A stretch of 64,000 bases of DNA from Cyclobacteriaceae bacterium (lineage in GTDB: Bacteria; Bacteroidota; Bacteroidia; Cytophagales; Cyclobacteriaceae). A program made the position numbers and the translations under genes. Location: contig JAEUUJ010000018.1 in the NCBI GenBank assembly GCA_016786495.1, positions 1-64,000 of the forward strand, in the 5' to 3' direction. This document shows positions 1 through 8,553 of this stretch, piece by piece (positions within the stretch are counted from its first letter, which is position 1; each line of letters starts with the position of its first letter). The notes under the pieces were generated by a model. It did not search any database, was not told where the DNA came from, and saw nothing but the letters and a program-made list of their open reading frames with translations.

Positions 1-106
<106 letters not shown>

Positions 107-112
<6 letters not shown>

Positions 113-132
113 CTTTTTATCAAAAGCCTCGT
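107..132 (+). repeat. 26-bp direct repeat, copy 1 (5S tail and terminator arm)
   Basis: This 26-bp stretch starts in the last bases of the 5S gene and runs into the left arm of the first terminator. It is repeated without mismatch at 202-227. The two copies suggest a past duplication, or a deletion between tandem rRNA-operon ends. Confidence 0.85.
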
Positions 133-154
133 GTTAACGCATGGGGCTTTTTTT
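122..154 (+). terminator. rRNA operon terminator 1
   Basis: The left arm AAAAGCC (122-128) pairs with GGCTTTT (145-151) and the hairpin is followed by a T run to 154. It directly follows the 5S gene, so it most likely ends the rRNA transcript. Confidence 0.8.
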
Positions 155-201
155 ATGTCCTGACGCTACCGTCAGGATCCTGACTGAAACGTCACCATCG
201 G

Positions 202-227
202 TGCCTTCTTTTTATCAAAAGCCTCGT
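202..227 (+). repeat. 26-bp direct repeat, copy 2
   Basis: This is an exact copy of 107-132. It contains the last few bases of a 5S gene and the left arm of terminator 2, but no 5S body precedes it. It looks like the scar of a lost second 5S copy or of a duplicated terminator. Confidence 0.85.
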
Positions 228-246
228 AGAATTATGAGGCTTTTTT
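217..246. terminator. rRNA operon terminator 2
   Basis: A perfect 9-bp stem, AAAAGCCTC (217-225) with GAGGCTTTT (236-244), is followed by T residues. The flanking A and T runs let it work in both directions, so it may also end the minus-strand transcript whose last gene stops at 273. Confidence 0.8.
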
Positions 247-272
247 GTTGCCCTCAATTCTGCAAGCTCGCG

Positions 273-719
273 TTAGTAATTGATTACGTTGTCGGTGATT
301 GTAAGCGTTGCACCACTTACGTGCACTTCGTATTGCCCCAATGGCCTGAAGGCAAGCCCTCCCGTAGGTTCTCCATCATAATTGAAGATAGATCCGCAAC
401 ATGCGTCTTGCATGTAAAGCGCAAAAGCCTGGACGCTGGCGCATGCGTCATTCGGCTGAAAGGAACAATTCTGTTCGAACGCCCGAAATGTGGTAGAATT
501 TTCCCGGTATACAATAATTCCTTTAATGCCTGCCGGTGCGGACTTGCTGTAAGGAATTGTAACATGACCGCCATCAATCTGAAGCGCACTATAAGCGGGT
601 AGTGTGTAGTTAATTACCACATCATCAAATGGCAAAAAGGGAATAGGGTCGTCTACTGGATTGTCTGATCCGCAGGACATCAAAGTTCCCAACAACAAAA
701 AATGGATCAGCCTCTTCAA
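273..719 (-). CDS. Rieske-like lipoprotein with altered cluster ligands
   Basis: This 148-residue protein begins with a lipoprotein signal: a hydrophobic stretch, then LMSC with the lipidated Cys at 16. The rest resembles a Rieske fold. It has the YR start of the cluster-binding subdomain (71-72), NCSF at 84-87 where C-x-H is usual, CCGSIF at 107-112 where C-x-x-H-G-S is usual, and a closing GxAxxPLxxYEV segment. Only the first cysteine ligand (C85) is kept: the others read F87, D105 and C108. It is therefore unlikely to bind a normal Rieske cluster, though C93, C107 and C108 could bind another metal or form disulfides. It starts 6 bases after the dehydrogenase gene and probably shares its transcript. 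Confidence 0.6.
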   Translation of the reverse strand: MKRLIHFLLLGTLMSCGSDNPVDDPIPFLPFDDVVINYTLPAYSALQIDGGHVTIPYSKSAPAGIKGIIVYRENSTTFRAFEQNCSFQPNDACASVQAFALYMQDACCGSIFNYDGEPTGGLAFRPLGQYEVHVSGATLTITDNVINY

Positions 720-725
720 TGTTAT

Positions 726-1577
726 TTAGTAGTTATAAAACCCCTTGCCGCTTTTCACCCCAAAGTGACCGGCATCGACTTTTTGTTGCTGAACCCGACT
801 CGGGCGGAATTTCGGATCGTGATGAAATGCATGAAACATGGAGCTGGTTACGGAAAAGTTAACATCCATACCAATCAGGTCCATTAACTCAAAAGGACCC
901 ATTTTAAACCCTGAGGCCCGCATCAACTTATCGATCGTTGTAACATCCGAATTATTTTCCTCCAGCATCTTTAACGCTTCAACATAATAGTGTCGCGCTA
1001 CACGGTTAACGATGAAACCAGGAGAATCTTTTGCCACTACGGCAGTTTTTCCAAGTTTGGCAGCGAAGGCTGTTAATGTTTCGATCGTTTCGGAGGTTGT
1101 TTCAACTCCCTGAATTACTTCCACCAATTTCATGACGGTGGCCGGATTAAAGAAATGCAGACCGGCAAAGCGACTGCGTTCGCGCAGGCCTGCAGCGATT
1201 TGCGTAACCGGAATAGATGAGGTATTGGTAGTCAGGATTGATCCTGCATTGTTGGTTTCTATTACCCTAAACAGCTCGCGCTTTACATCGAGCCTTTCTA
1301 CCACCGCCTCAATCACCAAGTCTGCTTTTAACCGATCCAGATTTTCACATACCTTAATCCGCGAAAGCGCGTTAGCCTTTGCTTCATCGCTAAGTTTACC
1401 CTTGTCGATGCTTTTCTGAAGCGATGCGTCAATCGAGGCAATGCCTTTCTTAGCAGCATCCGCGTCAACATCAAATATTAAAACATCAAAACCGGAAAGT
1501 GCACATGCCTGAGCAATTCCCTGCCCCATGGTTCCGGCACCGGCTACGCCTACGGTTTTAATGTTTTCAACCTTCAT
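726..1577 (-). CDS. hbd: 3-hydroxyacyl-CoA (3-hydroxybutyryl-CoA) dehydrogenase
   Basis: This is a 283-residue single-domain member of the NAD-dependent 3-hydroxyacyl-CoA dehydrogenase family, which interconverts 3-hydroxyacyl-CoA and 3-ketoacyl-CoA in short-chain fatty-acid or butanoate metabolism. The NAD-binding GAGTMG lies at 13-18. The catalytic His is H141 in HFFNPA, E153 is the usual partner, and NTSS (118-121) is the substrate-side loop. The length matches stand-alone Hbd/PaaH enzymes and not the fused FadB type. The start lies 3 bases after pheS, so the two are probably cotranscribed. Whether it acts in catabolism or storage-polymer metabolism cannot be read from its neighbours. Confidence 0.9.
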   Translation of the reverse strand: MKVENIKTVGVAGAGTMGQGIAQACALSGFDVLIFDVDADAAKKGIASIDASLQKSIDKGKLSDEAKANALSRIKVCENLDRLKADLVIEAVVERLDVKRELFRVIETNNAGSILTTNTSSIPVTQIAAGLRERSRFAGLHFFNPATVMKLVEVIQGVETTSETIETLTAFAAKLGKTAVVAKDSPGFIVNRVARHYYVEALKMLEENNSDVTTIDKLMRASGFKMGPFELMDLIGMDVNFSVTSSMFHAFHHDPKFRPSRVQQQKVDAGHFGVKSGKGFYNY

Positions 1578-1580
1578 GCG

Positions 1581-2600
1581 TTAAATAACCGTTTGAAATT
1601 GTTTCAGGAAACGAATGTCGTTTTCAGAGTATAAGCGGAGATCATTCACCTGATATTTTAGCATGGTTACCCGCTCAATACCCATTCCAAATGCAAACCC
1701 GGTATATTCTTCCGGATCAATTCCGCAGTTTTTCAACACGTTCGGATGAACCATTCCGGAACCTGCAATTTCCACCCAGCCACTGTACTTGCAAACATTG
1801 CAGCCTTTTCCTTTGCAGATCAGGCAGGTAATATCGATTTCGGCACTGGGTTCGGTGAACGGAAAGAAAGACGGACGGAACCGAATTTTCACATCCTTTC
1901 CATACATCTCTTTGGCAAAGTGATAAAGCGTTTGCTTCAAGTCTGCAAAGCCCACATTCTTGTCAACATACAACCCTTCCACCTGGTGAAAGAAGCAATG
2001 CGCGCGTGCAGAGATCGCTTCGTTGCGGTATACGCGGCCAGGCATAATGGCCCGAACAGGAGGCTTTTGTTTCTCGAGCAGCCTGATCTGAACATTCGAG
2101 GTGTGTGTACGAAGCAGTAAATCCGGATTCTTTTCAATAAAGAAAGTATCCTGCATTTCCCGGGCAGGGTGATTATCCGGAAAATTCAGCGCGGAGAAGT
2201 TATGCCAGTCATCTTCGATCTCCGGGCCATCCGCTACATTAAAACCAAGTCGCTCGAAAATTTCAATGATCCTGTTCTTCACCAATGTAAGCGGATGAAG
2301 ATTGCCGACCTTGTTCGGCACAGGCGGCAGCGTGAGATCAATATCGGAGGATGACGTTGAGCTGTTTTCGATTGTTTCCTGCAGAGCGGAAAACTTGGCT
2401 TCGGCTGACTGCTTAAGCTCGTTCAAAACTTTGCCGAGGCGTTTCTTTTCTTCAACAGAAACCTTCTTCAGTTCCTCAAAAAGTTCAGTAACGGCACCTT
2501 TACGGCTGATGAATTTTAAGCGGAATACTTCCAGCGCGTCTTTTGTTTGCGCGTTGAATGCCTGAACTTCCGCCAATAATTTTTGTATTCTTTCTTCCAT
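1581..2600 (-). CDS. pheS: phenylalanine-tRNA ligase alpha subunit
   Basis: PheS is the catalytic subunit of the alpha2-beta2 enzyme that charges tRNA-Phe. The 339 residues are the usual length: an N-terminal coiled-coil arm (about 1-90) that binds tRNA, then the class II synthetase core. Motif 2 lies around GRVYRNEAISARAHCFFHQ. A Cys-rich CLICKGKGCNVCKY segment leads into GWVEIAGSGMV, and motif 3 is GFAFGMGIERVTML near the C-terminus. pheT is not in the window, so the two subunit genes are unlinked here. A TATCTTTG promoter-like box lies 13 bases upstream of the ATG. Confidence 0.96.
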   Translation of the reverse strand: MEERIQKLLAEVQAFNAQTKDALEVFRLKFISRKGAVTELFEELKKVSVEEKKRLGKVLNELKQSAEAKFSALQETIENSSTSSSDIDLTLPPVPNKVGNLHPLTLVKNRIIEIFERLGFNVADGPEIEDDWHNFSALNFPDNHPAREMQDTFFIEKNPDLLLRTHTSNVQIRLLEKQKPPVRAIMPGRVYRNEAISARAHCFFHQVEGLYVDKNVGFADLKQTLYHFAKEMYGKDVKIRFRPSFFPFTEPSAEIDITCLICKGKGCNVCKYSGWVEIAGSGMVHPNVLKNCGIDPEEYTGFAFGMGIERVTMLKYQVNDLRLYSENDIRFLKQFQTVI

Positions 2601-2613
2601 GGAAATCGAATTT

Positions 2614-2621
2614 CAAAGATA
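2614..2621 (-). promoter_or_regulatory. pheS promoter -7 box
   Basis: Read on the minus strand this is TATCTTTG, an exact match to the Bacteroidota TAnnTTTG box, 13 bases before the pheS ATG. The box overlaps an inverted repeat, GATACA (618-623 of kb 2) with TGTATC (2632-2637), which could be a regulator site. No clear -33 TTTG is present. Confidence 0.5.
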
Positions 2622-2645
2622 CAATTTTAACTGTATCGAAAGGGG

Positions 2646-3701
2646 CTAATTCTCTTTGGGAACCTTGTTTTGAATAGCCCGGTCGAGGGCAACACTCAGT
2701 GCAGTGCAAAGTGCCAGTAACCCCAGCAGAACATAGTTATCATTAAAGGAGCGGGTCAGCACTACAATCACAACAAACATGACCTGCGTAAGCCCAAGGA
2801 TCAAAGCCGACTGGCCATGAGAAAAGCCCAGTCGCATGATGTTGTGATGGATATGGCTCTTATCGGGGGTGAAGGGAGATTGCTTCCGGATGATCCGCAA
2901 AATGAAAATCCGCAGCGTGTCCGCCAGCGGGATCATGATAAACGAAACCGCGCCCGAGACCGCTGCCTTGAACCTATAAGGATGTTCTGCAGGAAGGTTA
3001 TACTGTAAGTCAATGAAATGAATGGCTGCGATCGCGAGCATCATTCCGATAACGAGCGCCCCCGTGTCGCCCATGAATATTTCGGATGGATCCCAATTGA
3101 AAAAAAGAAAAGCGATCACCGCGCCTACCATCGCGAATGACAACACAGCAAACACGATGTCGCCAGCGAGGTAGAATGATATTCCAAACGAAAGCAGCGC
3201 AATGCCGGCAATGGTTCCTGCTAAGCCATCGAGACCGTCAATCAGGTTAAACGAATTTGTGATCACGATGATGGTGAACAACGTTATGACATAGCTGACC
3301 GCCAGCGGCACGTCATAAATCCCCAACAAACCATAAAATGATTTTAAGCGAAGGTCGAAGAGTGCCATGAGCACGATGGCGGCAACCACCTGGCCAAGCA
3401 ATTTCATAAAGGGGCGCAGCGGCACAAGATCGTCACGCACACCAATAAAAAACACCATGAAAAGCGCGATCAAAATAAACCGCATGTCTTTCCAATGAGC
3501 GATTTCAGTCCAGATAAGCGTTGACAGTACAAAGCCGATGAAGATGGCTATCCCTCCCATGGAGGGGGTAATTTTTTTGTGGATTTTTCTCCGGCCGGGG
3601 ATATCTACGAGGTTTTTTTCAAGAGAGTATTTGATGATCACCGGAATGATCAAAAAGCAGATAACAAAGGACGTTACGGCAGCTGCGAGCTGTGTGGCCA
3701 T
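2646..3701 (-). CDS. WecA/TagO-like undecaprenyl-phosphate HexNAc-1-phosphate transferase
   Basis: This polytopic membrane enzyme of the MraY/WecA family moves a sugar-1-phosphate from a UDP-sugar to undecaprenyl phosphate, the first step of many surface glycans. The 351 residues show about ten hydrophobic segments. The family motifs are GVRDDLVPL (metal-binding DD), NSFNLIDGLDGLAG, FMGDTGAL and the cytosolic HIHHNIMRLGFSH (an HHxxxxxGxSH motif as in WecA/TagO). MraY itself normally sits in the cell-wall cluster, so a WecA role fits better. It is the last gene of the nucleotide-sugar operon, 49 bases after the upstream aminotransferase. The sugar it transfers is not known. Confidence 0.85.
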   Translation of the reverse strand: MATQLAAAVTSFVICFLIIPVIIKYSLEKNLVDIPGRRKIHKKITPSMGGIAIFIGFVLSTLIWTEIAHWKDMRFILIALFMVFFIGVRDDLVPLRPFMKLLGQVVAAIVLMALFDLRLKSFYGLLGIYDVPLAVSYVITLFTIIVITNSFNLIDGLDGLAGTIAGIALLSFGISFYLAGDIVFAVLSFAMVGAVIAFLFFNWDPSEIFMGDTGALVIGMMLAIAAIHFIDLQYNLPAEHPYRFKAAVSGAVSFIMIPLADTLRIFILRIIRKQSPFTPDKSHIHHNIMRLGFSHGQSALILGLTQVMFVVIVVLTRSFNDNYVLLGLLALCTALSVALDRAIQNKVPKEN

Positions 3702-3750
3702 GCGGATAAAATCCTATAAAGTTACGGATAAATGGCTGCTACACTGAGTA

Positions 3751-4854
3751 TTATCCCAAAAAATAGTTTTTGACATTTTGGGCCACCAAGGCCTGGTCGG
3801 TGCTCGCCAAGCCCGGATAGATCGGCAGCGAAAGAACTTCATTTTGAAGGGCTGCCGTTACCGGAAAATCTCCAACACTAAAATTCCTGAAACGATATGC
3901 GTTTGTAAAGGGTAAGCCTTCGGGGTAGTGGATCAGGGTTTCAATACCTTGATCGGACAAGTAACTTTTAAGCGCGTTCCGCTTTTTTGTTCGGATGGCG
4001 AAGATATGAAATGTGTGCACGGAATTTTCGCGGACCGCAGGAAGCGTAATGCCTTCTACTCCCTCGAGTAGTGTATGATAAATTTGTGCCAGTATGATGC
4101 GTTGCTCGTTCCACTGGTGAAGATGTTTTAGCTTGGCAGAAAGAATAGCAGCTTGCAGTGTATCGAGCCGGCTATTGGTTCCTTCCATCTCGTGGTCGTT
4201 ACGTTTGAGAGCCCCGTGGTTGGCGAGTCTGCGAACGCGTTCAGCCAAATCATCCTGCTGTGTAACTACGCAACCCGCATCACCATACGCACCCAGATTT
4301 TTTGTGGGATAAAAACTGAAAGCGGCTGCAATGCCGAACGTTCCTGCAAACCCGGTGTTATCTTTTGACAGGTGGGCCTGAGCACAATCTTCGATCAAAT
4401 AAATTCCATGCCTATCGCAAAGCGTTTTTAATTGCGACACCGGTGCGGCCTGACCGTACAGATGAACAGCAATTACCGCTTTTGTTTTTGAGTTAATCTT
4501 CTGCGCTACCTGGTTTGGGTCGATGGTGTAAAAATCATTGTCGACATCGGCAAAAACCGGAGTGGCTCCCGCGAGCGTGATGCACTCTGCTGACGGCATG
4601 CAGCTGAAAGCAGGAGTGATGACTTGATCGCCCGGGCCGATGCCTAGCGCCTTCAGAATCAGAAAAAGCGAGTCGGTTCCGTTTCCCGTTCCGATGCAGT
4701 GCTTTACACCCAGCACCTGAGAAAATTGCAGCTCAAATTTTACCACGGGTTCACCCCCGATAAACTGCGCTTGTGTAAAAACCTCCTTTACTGCCTGATC
4801 GATCTCTGACTGTATCGATTCGTACTGTAGCCGAAGATCAACAAACGGAATCAC
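3751..4854 (-). CDS. DegT/DnrJ/EryC1-family sugar aminotransferase (second copy)
   Basis: This PLP enzyme has the type I aminotransferase fold used to aminate keto-sugar nucleotides. Visible sites are GNGTDSL (58-64), IEDCAQAH with D156 for the pyridine nitrogen, and FYPTKNLGAYGDAG with K185 as the Schiff-base lysine. The [12 protein letters not shown] segment is also family-typical. It is clearly different from the WbpE-like enzyme at 6376-7500, so the operon holds two aminotransferases. Its substrate is unknown; a 4-keto or second 3-keto sugar nucleotide is possible. The start overlaps the stop of the oxidoreductase gene by one base, showing tight coupling. Confidence 0.85.
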   Translation of the reverse strand: MIPFVDLRLQYESIQSEIDQAVKEVFTQAQFIGGEPVVKFELQFSQVLGVKHCIGTGNGTDSLFLILKALGIGPGDQVITPAFSCMPSAECITLAGATPVFADVDNDFYTIDPNQVAQKINSKTKAVIAVHLYGQAAPVSQLKTLCDRHGIYLIEDCAQAHLSKDNTGFAGTFGIAAAFSFYPTKNLGAYGDAGCVVTQQDDLAERVRRLANHGALKRNDHEMEGTNSRLDTLQAAILSAKLKHLHQWNEQRIILAQIYHTLLEGVEGITLPAVRENSVHTFHIFAIRTKKRNALKSYLSDQGIETLIHYPEGLPFTNAYRFRNFSVGDFPVTAALQNEVLSLPIYPGLASTDQALVAQNVKNYFLG

Positions 4855-5798
4855 TATTTTTTGTTTTTAAGCATGGGATGATAGTCGCCCTGCAGGGGTG
4901 CAATTTCCTGGTTCCGGATTTCGTGTACCGTTTGGATCGAAGGACGAGCTTCTTTTAGCCCGAAACCGTTGCCCAACAAAATCTGTTCGTAGCTCTTGGT
5001 GTGGAGATCGGTGAAACCATCGCTGAACTCGATTTCGCGACCTTCCATTGTTAAGGAACGATAGGTCCGCTTGCCTTTTGCTTTCAGATCGTCAGGAACG
5101 TTGTTGTAGTCGATGCTCAGGAACCAGCGGACTTTTGCTTTGCCAAGTTCCAATACTCCGGCCGCGGAGTCTGCGGTAAGCAAGTGAACGGTGTTCTTTT
5201 TAACATCGCCAAAAACCCACGCCAGCATATCGAAAAAGTGAATGCCGATATTGGTGGCTACACCACCCGATTTGCTGTTATCGCCCTTCCAACTGGTTTG
5301 ATACCAGTGACCGCGCGAAGTAATGTAGGTGAGGTCAACTTCAAAAGATTTATCCTTCGGGCTCGCTTCAATTTCTTTTTTCAACGCGATGATGCTGGGG
5401 TGAAGCCGGAGCTGAAGAATGGTGAATACACGTTTCCCGGTTTCTTTTTCAATTTCTTCGAGGGCATCAACATTCCAGGGGTTGAGCACAAGAGGCTTTT
5501 CGCAAATGGCATCCGCCTGATGGCGTAACGCAAAACGAATGTGCGAATCGTGAAGGTAGTTCGGTGTGCAAATGCTTACGTAATCAATTTTTTTGCCGAG
5601 CCTGCGCAGCTTGTCAAGATGGCGATCGAAACGTTCAAATTCGGTAAAGAAATCGGCTGACGGAAAGTATGAATCAAGAATACCAACGGTATCAAACTTG
5701 TCTAACGCAGCTACCAGATTGTTTTTGGTATCACGGATTGCTTGTAAATGCCGCGGTGCGATATATCCGGCAACGCCTATGAGCGCAAAATTCTTCAT
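4854..5798 (-). CDS. wbpB: WbpB/WlbA-like UDP-HexNAcA 3-dehydrogenase (Gfo/Idh/MocA family)
   Basis: WbpB/WlbA oxidises C3 of UDP-N-acetylglucosaminuronate, giving the 3-keto sugar that WbpE aminates. The 314-residue protein begins with the family's IGVAGYIAPRHLQAI dinucleotide-binding segment. It has CTPNYLHD, the CEKPL motif with the conserved Lys, and GGVATNIGIHFFDML with the catalytic-region His. The length matches WlbA. Its position between a WbpD-like acetyltransferase and aminotransferases supports the call. Most Gfo/Idh/MocA proteins have other sugar substrates, so the exact substrate remains an inference from motifs and neighbours. Confidence 0.82.
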   Translation of the reverse strand: MKNFALIGVAGYIAPRHLQAIRDTKNNLVAALDKFDTVGILDSYFPSADFFTEFERFDRHLDKLRRLGKKIDYVSICTPNYLHDSHIRFALRHQADAICEKPLVLNPWNVDALEEIEKETGKRVFTILQLRLHPSIIALKKEIEASPKDKSFEVDLTYITSRGHWYQTSWKGDNSKSGGVATNIGIHFFDMLAWVFGDVKKNTVHLLTADSAAGVLELGKAKVRWFLSIDYNNVPDDLKAKGKRTYRSLTMEGREIEFSDGFTDLHTKSYEQILLGNGFGLKEARPSIQTVHEIRNQEIAPLQGDYHPMLKNKK

Positions 5799-6373
5799 CA
5801 GGATATCTTTGAAACTTTTCCGTTTTCCAATTTATATTTTTCCTGGCTCTCCTCGCAGACCGCGATACCAGAGGCATCGAACGTGAGTTTATGACCGTAT
5901 TCGCTCATCCAACCGGTTTGACGAGCGGGATTTCCAATTACTAAGGCATAGTCCGGAACATTTTTCGTGACCACCGCGCCCGCTCCGATGAATGCGAACC
6001 GGCCGATATCGTGACCACATACAATCGTTGCGTTTGCTCCGATTGAAGCGCCCTTCTTCACGATCGTCTTGGCATACTGTCCGCGCCTGTTTACTGCACT
6101 GCGTGGATTGGTGACGTTGGTGAACACCATCGAGGGACCTAAAAAGACATCGTCTTCGCAGGTAACACCGGTGTAAATCGATACGTTGTTTTGAACCTTC
6201 ACATTCTCACCAATAACAACTTCAGGTGAGATAACCACGTTCTGACCAATGTTACAGTTCTTACCAATCTTGCACTTGGGCATGATATGAGAAAAGTGCC
6301 AGATCTTTGTGCCCTCCCCAATTTCACAGCCTTCGTCAATAACAGCGGTTGGATGTGCAGTATATGCGCCCAT
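5798..6373 (-). CDS. wbpD: WbpD/WlbB-like sugar 3-N-acetyltransferase (left-handed beta-helix)
   Basis: WbpD/WlbB acetylates the 3-amino group of UDP-GlcNAc(3NH2)A with acetyl-CoA. The protein is made of hexapeptide repeats from about residue 10 to 150 (for example [10 protein letters not shown] and [10 protein letters not shown]). It ends with [17 protein letters not shown], the typical WlbB tail. [15 protein letters not shown] is the loop seen in this subfamily. I start it at 6373 ([13 protein letters not shown], 191 residues), because the upstream ATG at 6403 would overlap wbpE by 28 bases and add ten residues the family lacks. The gene follows wbpE by two bases and overlaps wbpB by one. 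Confidence 0.85.
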   Translation of the reverse strand: MGAYTAHPTAVIDEGCEIGEGTKIWHFSHIMPKCKIGKNCNIGQNVVISPEVVIGENVKVQNNVSIYTGVTCEDDVFLGPSMVFTNVTNPRSAVNRRGQYAKTIVKKGASIGANATIVCGHDIGRFAFIGAGAVVTKNVPDYALVIGNPARQTGWMSEYGHKLTFDASGIAVCEESQEKYKLENGKVSKIS

Positions 6374-6375
6374 GA

Positions 6376-7500
6376 CTAAAAGTACTTTCGGATAATGGTG
6401 CAAATGTACTCCAATTGTTCCGCATTCATTTCGGTGTGAATGGGTAACGAGAGAACGGTTTTTGATAGTTTTTCCGTTACCGGGAAGGCGCCCCGATCAA
6501 CCCCGGGTTGTTTATAAGCTTTTTGAAGATATAAAGGAACGGGATAATAGATCATGCTGGGGATCTGACATTTGTCGAGATAAAGTTTGAACTCATCGCG
6601 ATCTACGCCATCCAACTTGATTGTGTATTGATGGAATGCGTGGGTTGAATTTGACGCGCGGTAGGGTATGGTAATCTGTTTGATGCCCGCCAGATTTTTG
6701 TCGTAATACCCGGCAACGTCATTTCGCTTCGCGGTGTACTCGTTCAGGTACTTCAGCTTTACACTCAGGATGGCTGCCTGAAGCGTATCCAGCCGGCTGT
6801 TTACACCAATTACTTCGTGATGATACTTCACCTTCTGACCATGATTGGCCATCATCGTGATTTTTTCGGCAAGCGCAGAGTCGTTTGTGAAGATTGCTCC
6901 GCCATCGCCATAGCAACCCAGGTTTTTGGAAGGAAAGAAAGACGTTGTTCCGACTGTGCCGATCGTTCCGGATTTTTTTCTTGATCCGTCAGAAAAAATA
7001 AACTCAGCGCTTAAGGATTGTGCGGCATCTTCAATTATATGGATGTTATGCTCGTCAGCAATCTTCAGGATCGCTTCCATGTTGGCGCATTGGCCGTACA
7101 GATGAACCGGCACAATGGCTTTTGTTCTCGGTGTTATCTTTTCGATGATCTGCTCCGGATCAATGTTGAAGGTTTGCGGATCCACGTCCACAAAAACCGG
7201 TGTTAGTCCAAGAAGGGCGATTACTTCTGCAGTAGCGACATACGTATGAACCGGAAGGATGATTTCATCGCCCGGTTTGTAGCCGAGCGCCATCATAGCG
7301 ATTTGAAGTGCATCGGTTCCGTTGGCGCAGGGGATTACATGTTTTGCTCCGGTGAACTGAGCAAGTTCTTGGGCAAAGGTTGCCACCTGCGGTCCCTGAA
7401 TAAAAGCGGTTGAGTCGAGCACAGCCTGAATGGCTGCATCTATTTCAGGTTTAATGCGTGCATACTGCGTATGCAGATCAACCATTTTAATTTTTTCCAT
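6376..7500 (-). CDS. wbpE: WbpE-like UDP-sugar 3-aminotransferase
   Basis: This PLP enzyme of the DegT family is the better match to WbpE, which transfers an amino group from glutamate to the 3-keto sugar made by WbpB. It shows [46 protein letters not shown] with the PLP lysine, and [19 protein letters not shown], all close to WbpE. I place the start at 7500 (MEKIKMVDL); an ATG three codons upstream at 7509 is equally open. The gene lies between galE and wbpD on the minus strand. Together with wbpB, wbpD and the upstream 6-dehydrogenase it forms a UDP-GlcNAc(3NAc)A-type pathway. Confidence 0.87.
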   Translation of the reverse strand: MEKIKMVDLHTQYARIKPEIDAAIQAVLDSTAFIQGPQVATFAQELAQFTGAKHVIPCANGTDALQIAMMALGYKPGDEIILPVHTYVATAEVIALLGLTPVFVDVDPQTFNIDPEQIIEKITPRTKAIVPVHLYGQCANMEAILKIADEHNIHIIEDAAQSLSAEFIFSDGSRKKSGTIGTVGTTSFFPSKNLGCYGDGGAIFTNDSALAEKITMMANHGQKVKYHHEVIGVNSRLDTLQAAILSVKLKYLNEYTAKRNDVAGYYDKNLAGIKQITIPYRASNSTHAFHQYTIKLDGVDRDEFKLYLDKCQIPSMIYYPVPLYLQKAYKQPGVDRGAFPVTEKLSKTVLSLPIHTEMNAEQLEYICTIIRKYF

Positions 7501-7537
7501 GCCTTGCACCGATCAAAAATGACCGCGCAAGTTAACA

Positions 7538-8551
7538 TTACTTGGTGAGTTTTTTCTGCCAGTTCCAGGCATCCAGCAGGGCGTCTTCGATGGAGAGTTT
7601 TGCATTCCAGCCCAGCACAGAATTGGCTTTTTTAGGATCGGCAAACACTTTTTCAACGTCTCCGGGCCTGCGGGCACCGATGTTGTACGGCACGTTTACA
7701 CCCGTTGCGTGAGTGAATCCCTTCACAAGTTCCAGAACGGAAACGCCCTGGCCGGTGCCTACATTAAAAGCCTCGTACAACGTATCTTCTTTGCGGCTAT
7801 CCAAAAACTTCAATGCCAGAAGATGAGCAACCGATAAATCGGTTACATGGATGTAGTCGCGCAAACAGGTGCCATCAGGAGTGCTGTAGTCGCCTCCAAA
7901 AATGGTGAGTTTGTCGCGCCAGCCTGCTGCAGTTTGTGTGATGTATGGAACGAGATTGTTGGGATTGCCAAACTGAACCTCACCGATCAGGGACGACTTA
8001 TGCGCACCGATCGGATTGAAGTAGCGCAGCGAAACAATCCGGAAGCCGTCAACAAAGGAATCTTCCAGGATGCGCTCACAAATTTGTTTGGTGGCACCAT
8101 ACGGAGATTCAGCGCGTTTGAAGGGAGCGCTCTCATTTACGGGAATGTGATCGGGTTGGCCGTACACAGTGCACGAAGATGAGAAAATGAAATCACGGAC
8201 ATTGAATTGCTTCATCACCTCCAGTAAAACCAACAGCGACTCAATGTTATTTTGGTGATAGAGCAGCGGCTTTTGAACCGATTCACCTACGGACTTTAAT
8301 GCTGCGAAGTGAATTACACCATCAATGGGACCCTGCGTTTTGAATAACTCAACGAGGAACTCTTTATCGCGGCAATCGCCTTTGTGAAAATTTACTTTTT
8401 TGCCGGTGATCTTTTCTATTCCGGTAATCAGTGAGCCATCGCTGTAGATGAAGTTGTCGATAACTACAGGTTCATATCCTGCCTGAATCAACTCAACCGT
8501 TGTGTGACTGCCAATGTAGCCCGCCCCGCCTGTTACCAGAATTTTTTTCAT
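7538..8551 (-). CDS. galE: UDP-glucose 4-epimerase
   Basis: GalE interconverts UDP-glucose and UDP-galactose (often also the N-acetyl forms) by transient oxidation at C4. The 337-residue extended SDR has the NAD motif GGAGYIGS (8-15), S126 and the Y151-x3-K155 catalytic pair, and the GalE-typical RYFNPIGAH and LRDYIHVTDL segments. The length is standard. It sits inside the nucleotide-sugar operon, two bases after the 6-dehydrogenase gene, so here it probably feeds glycan synthesis and not galactose use. Confidence 0.94.
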   Translation of the reverse strand: MKKILVTGGAGYIGSHTTVELIQAGYEPVVIDNFIYSDGSLITGIEKITGKKVNFHKGDCRDKEFLVELFKTQGPIDGVIHFAALKSVGESVQKPLLYHQNNIESLLVLLEVMKQFNVRDFIFSSSCTVYGQPDHIPVNESAPFKRAESPYGATKQICERILEDSFVDGFRIVSLRYFNPIGAHKSSLIGEVQFGNPNNLVPYITQTAAGWRDKLTIFGGDYSTPDGTCLRDYIHVTDLSVAHLLALKFLDSRKEDTLYEAFNVGTGQGVSVLELVKGFTHATGVNVPYNIGARRPGDVEKVFADPKKANSVLGWNAKLSIEDALLDAWNWQKKLTK

Positions 8552-8553
8552 AG

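Noticed and set aside
141-602. 153-codon open frame across the terminator region
   Set aside because: It starts inside the first rRNA terminator and is antisense to the Rieske-like lipoprotein gene, so it is not a likely gene.
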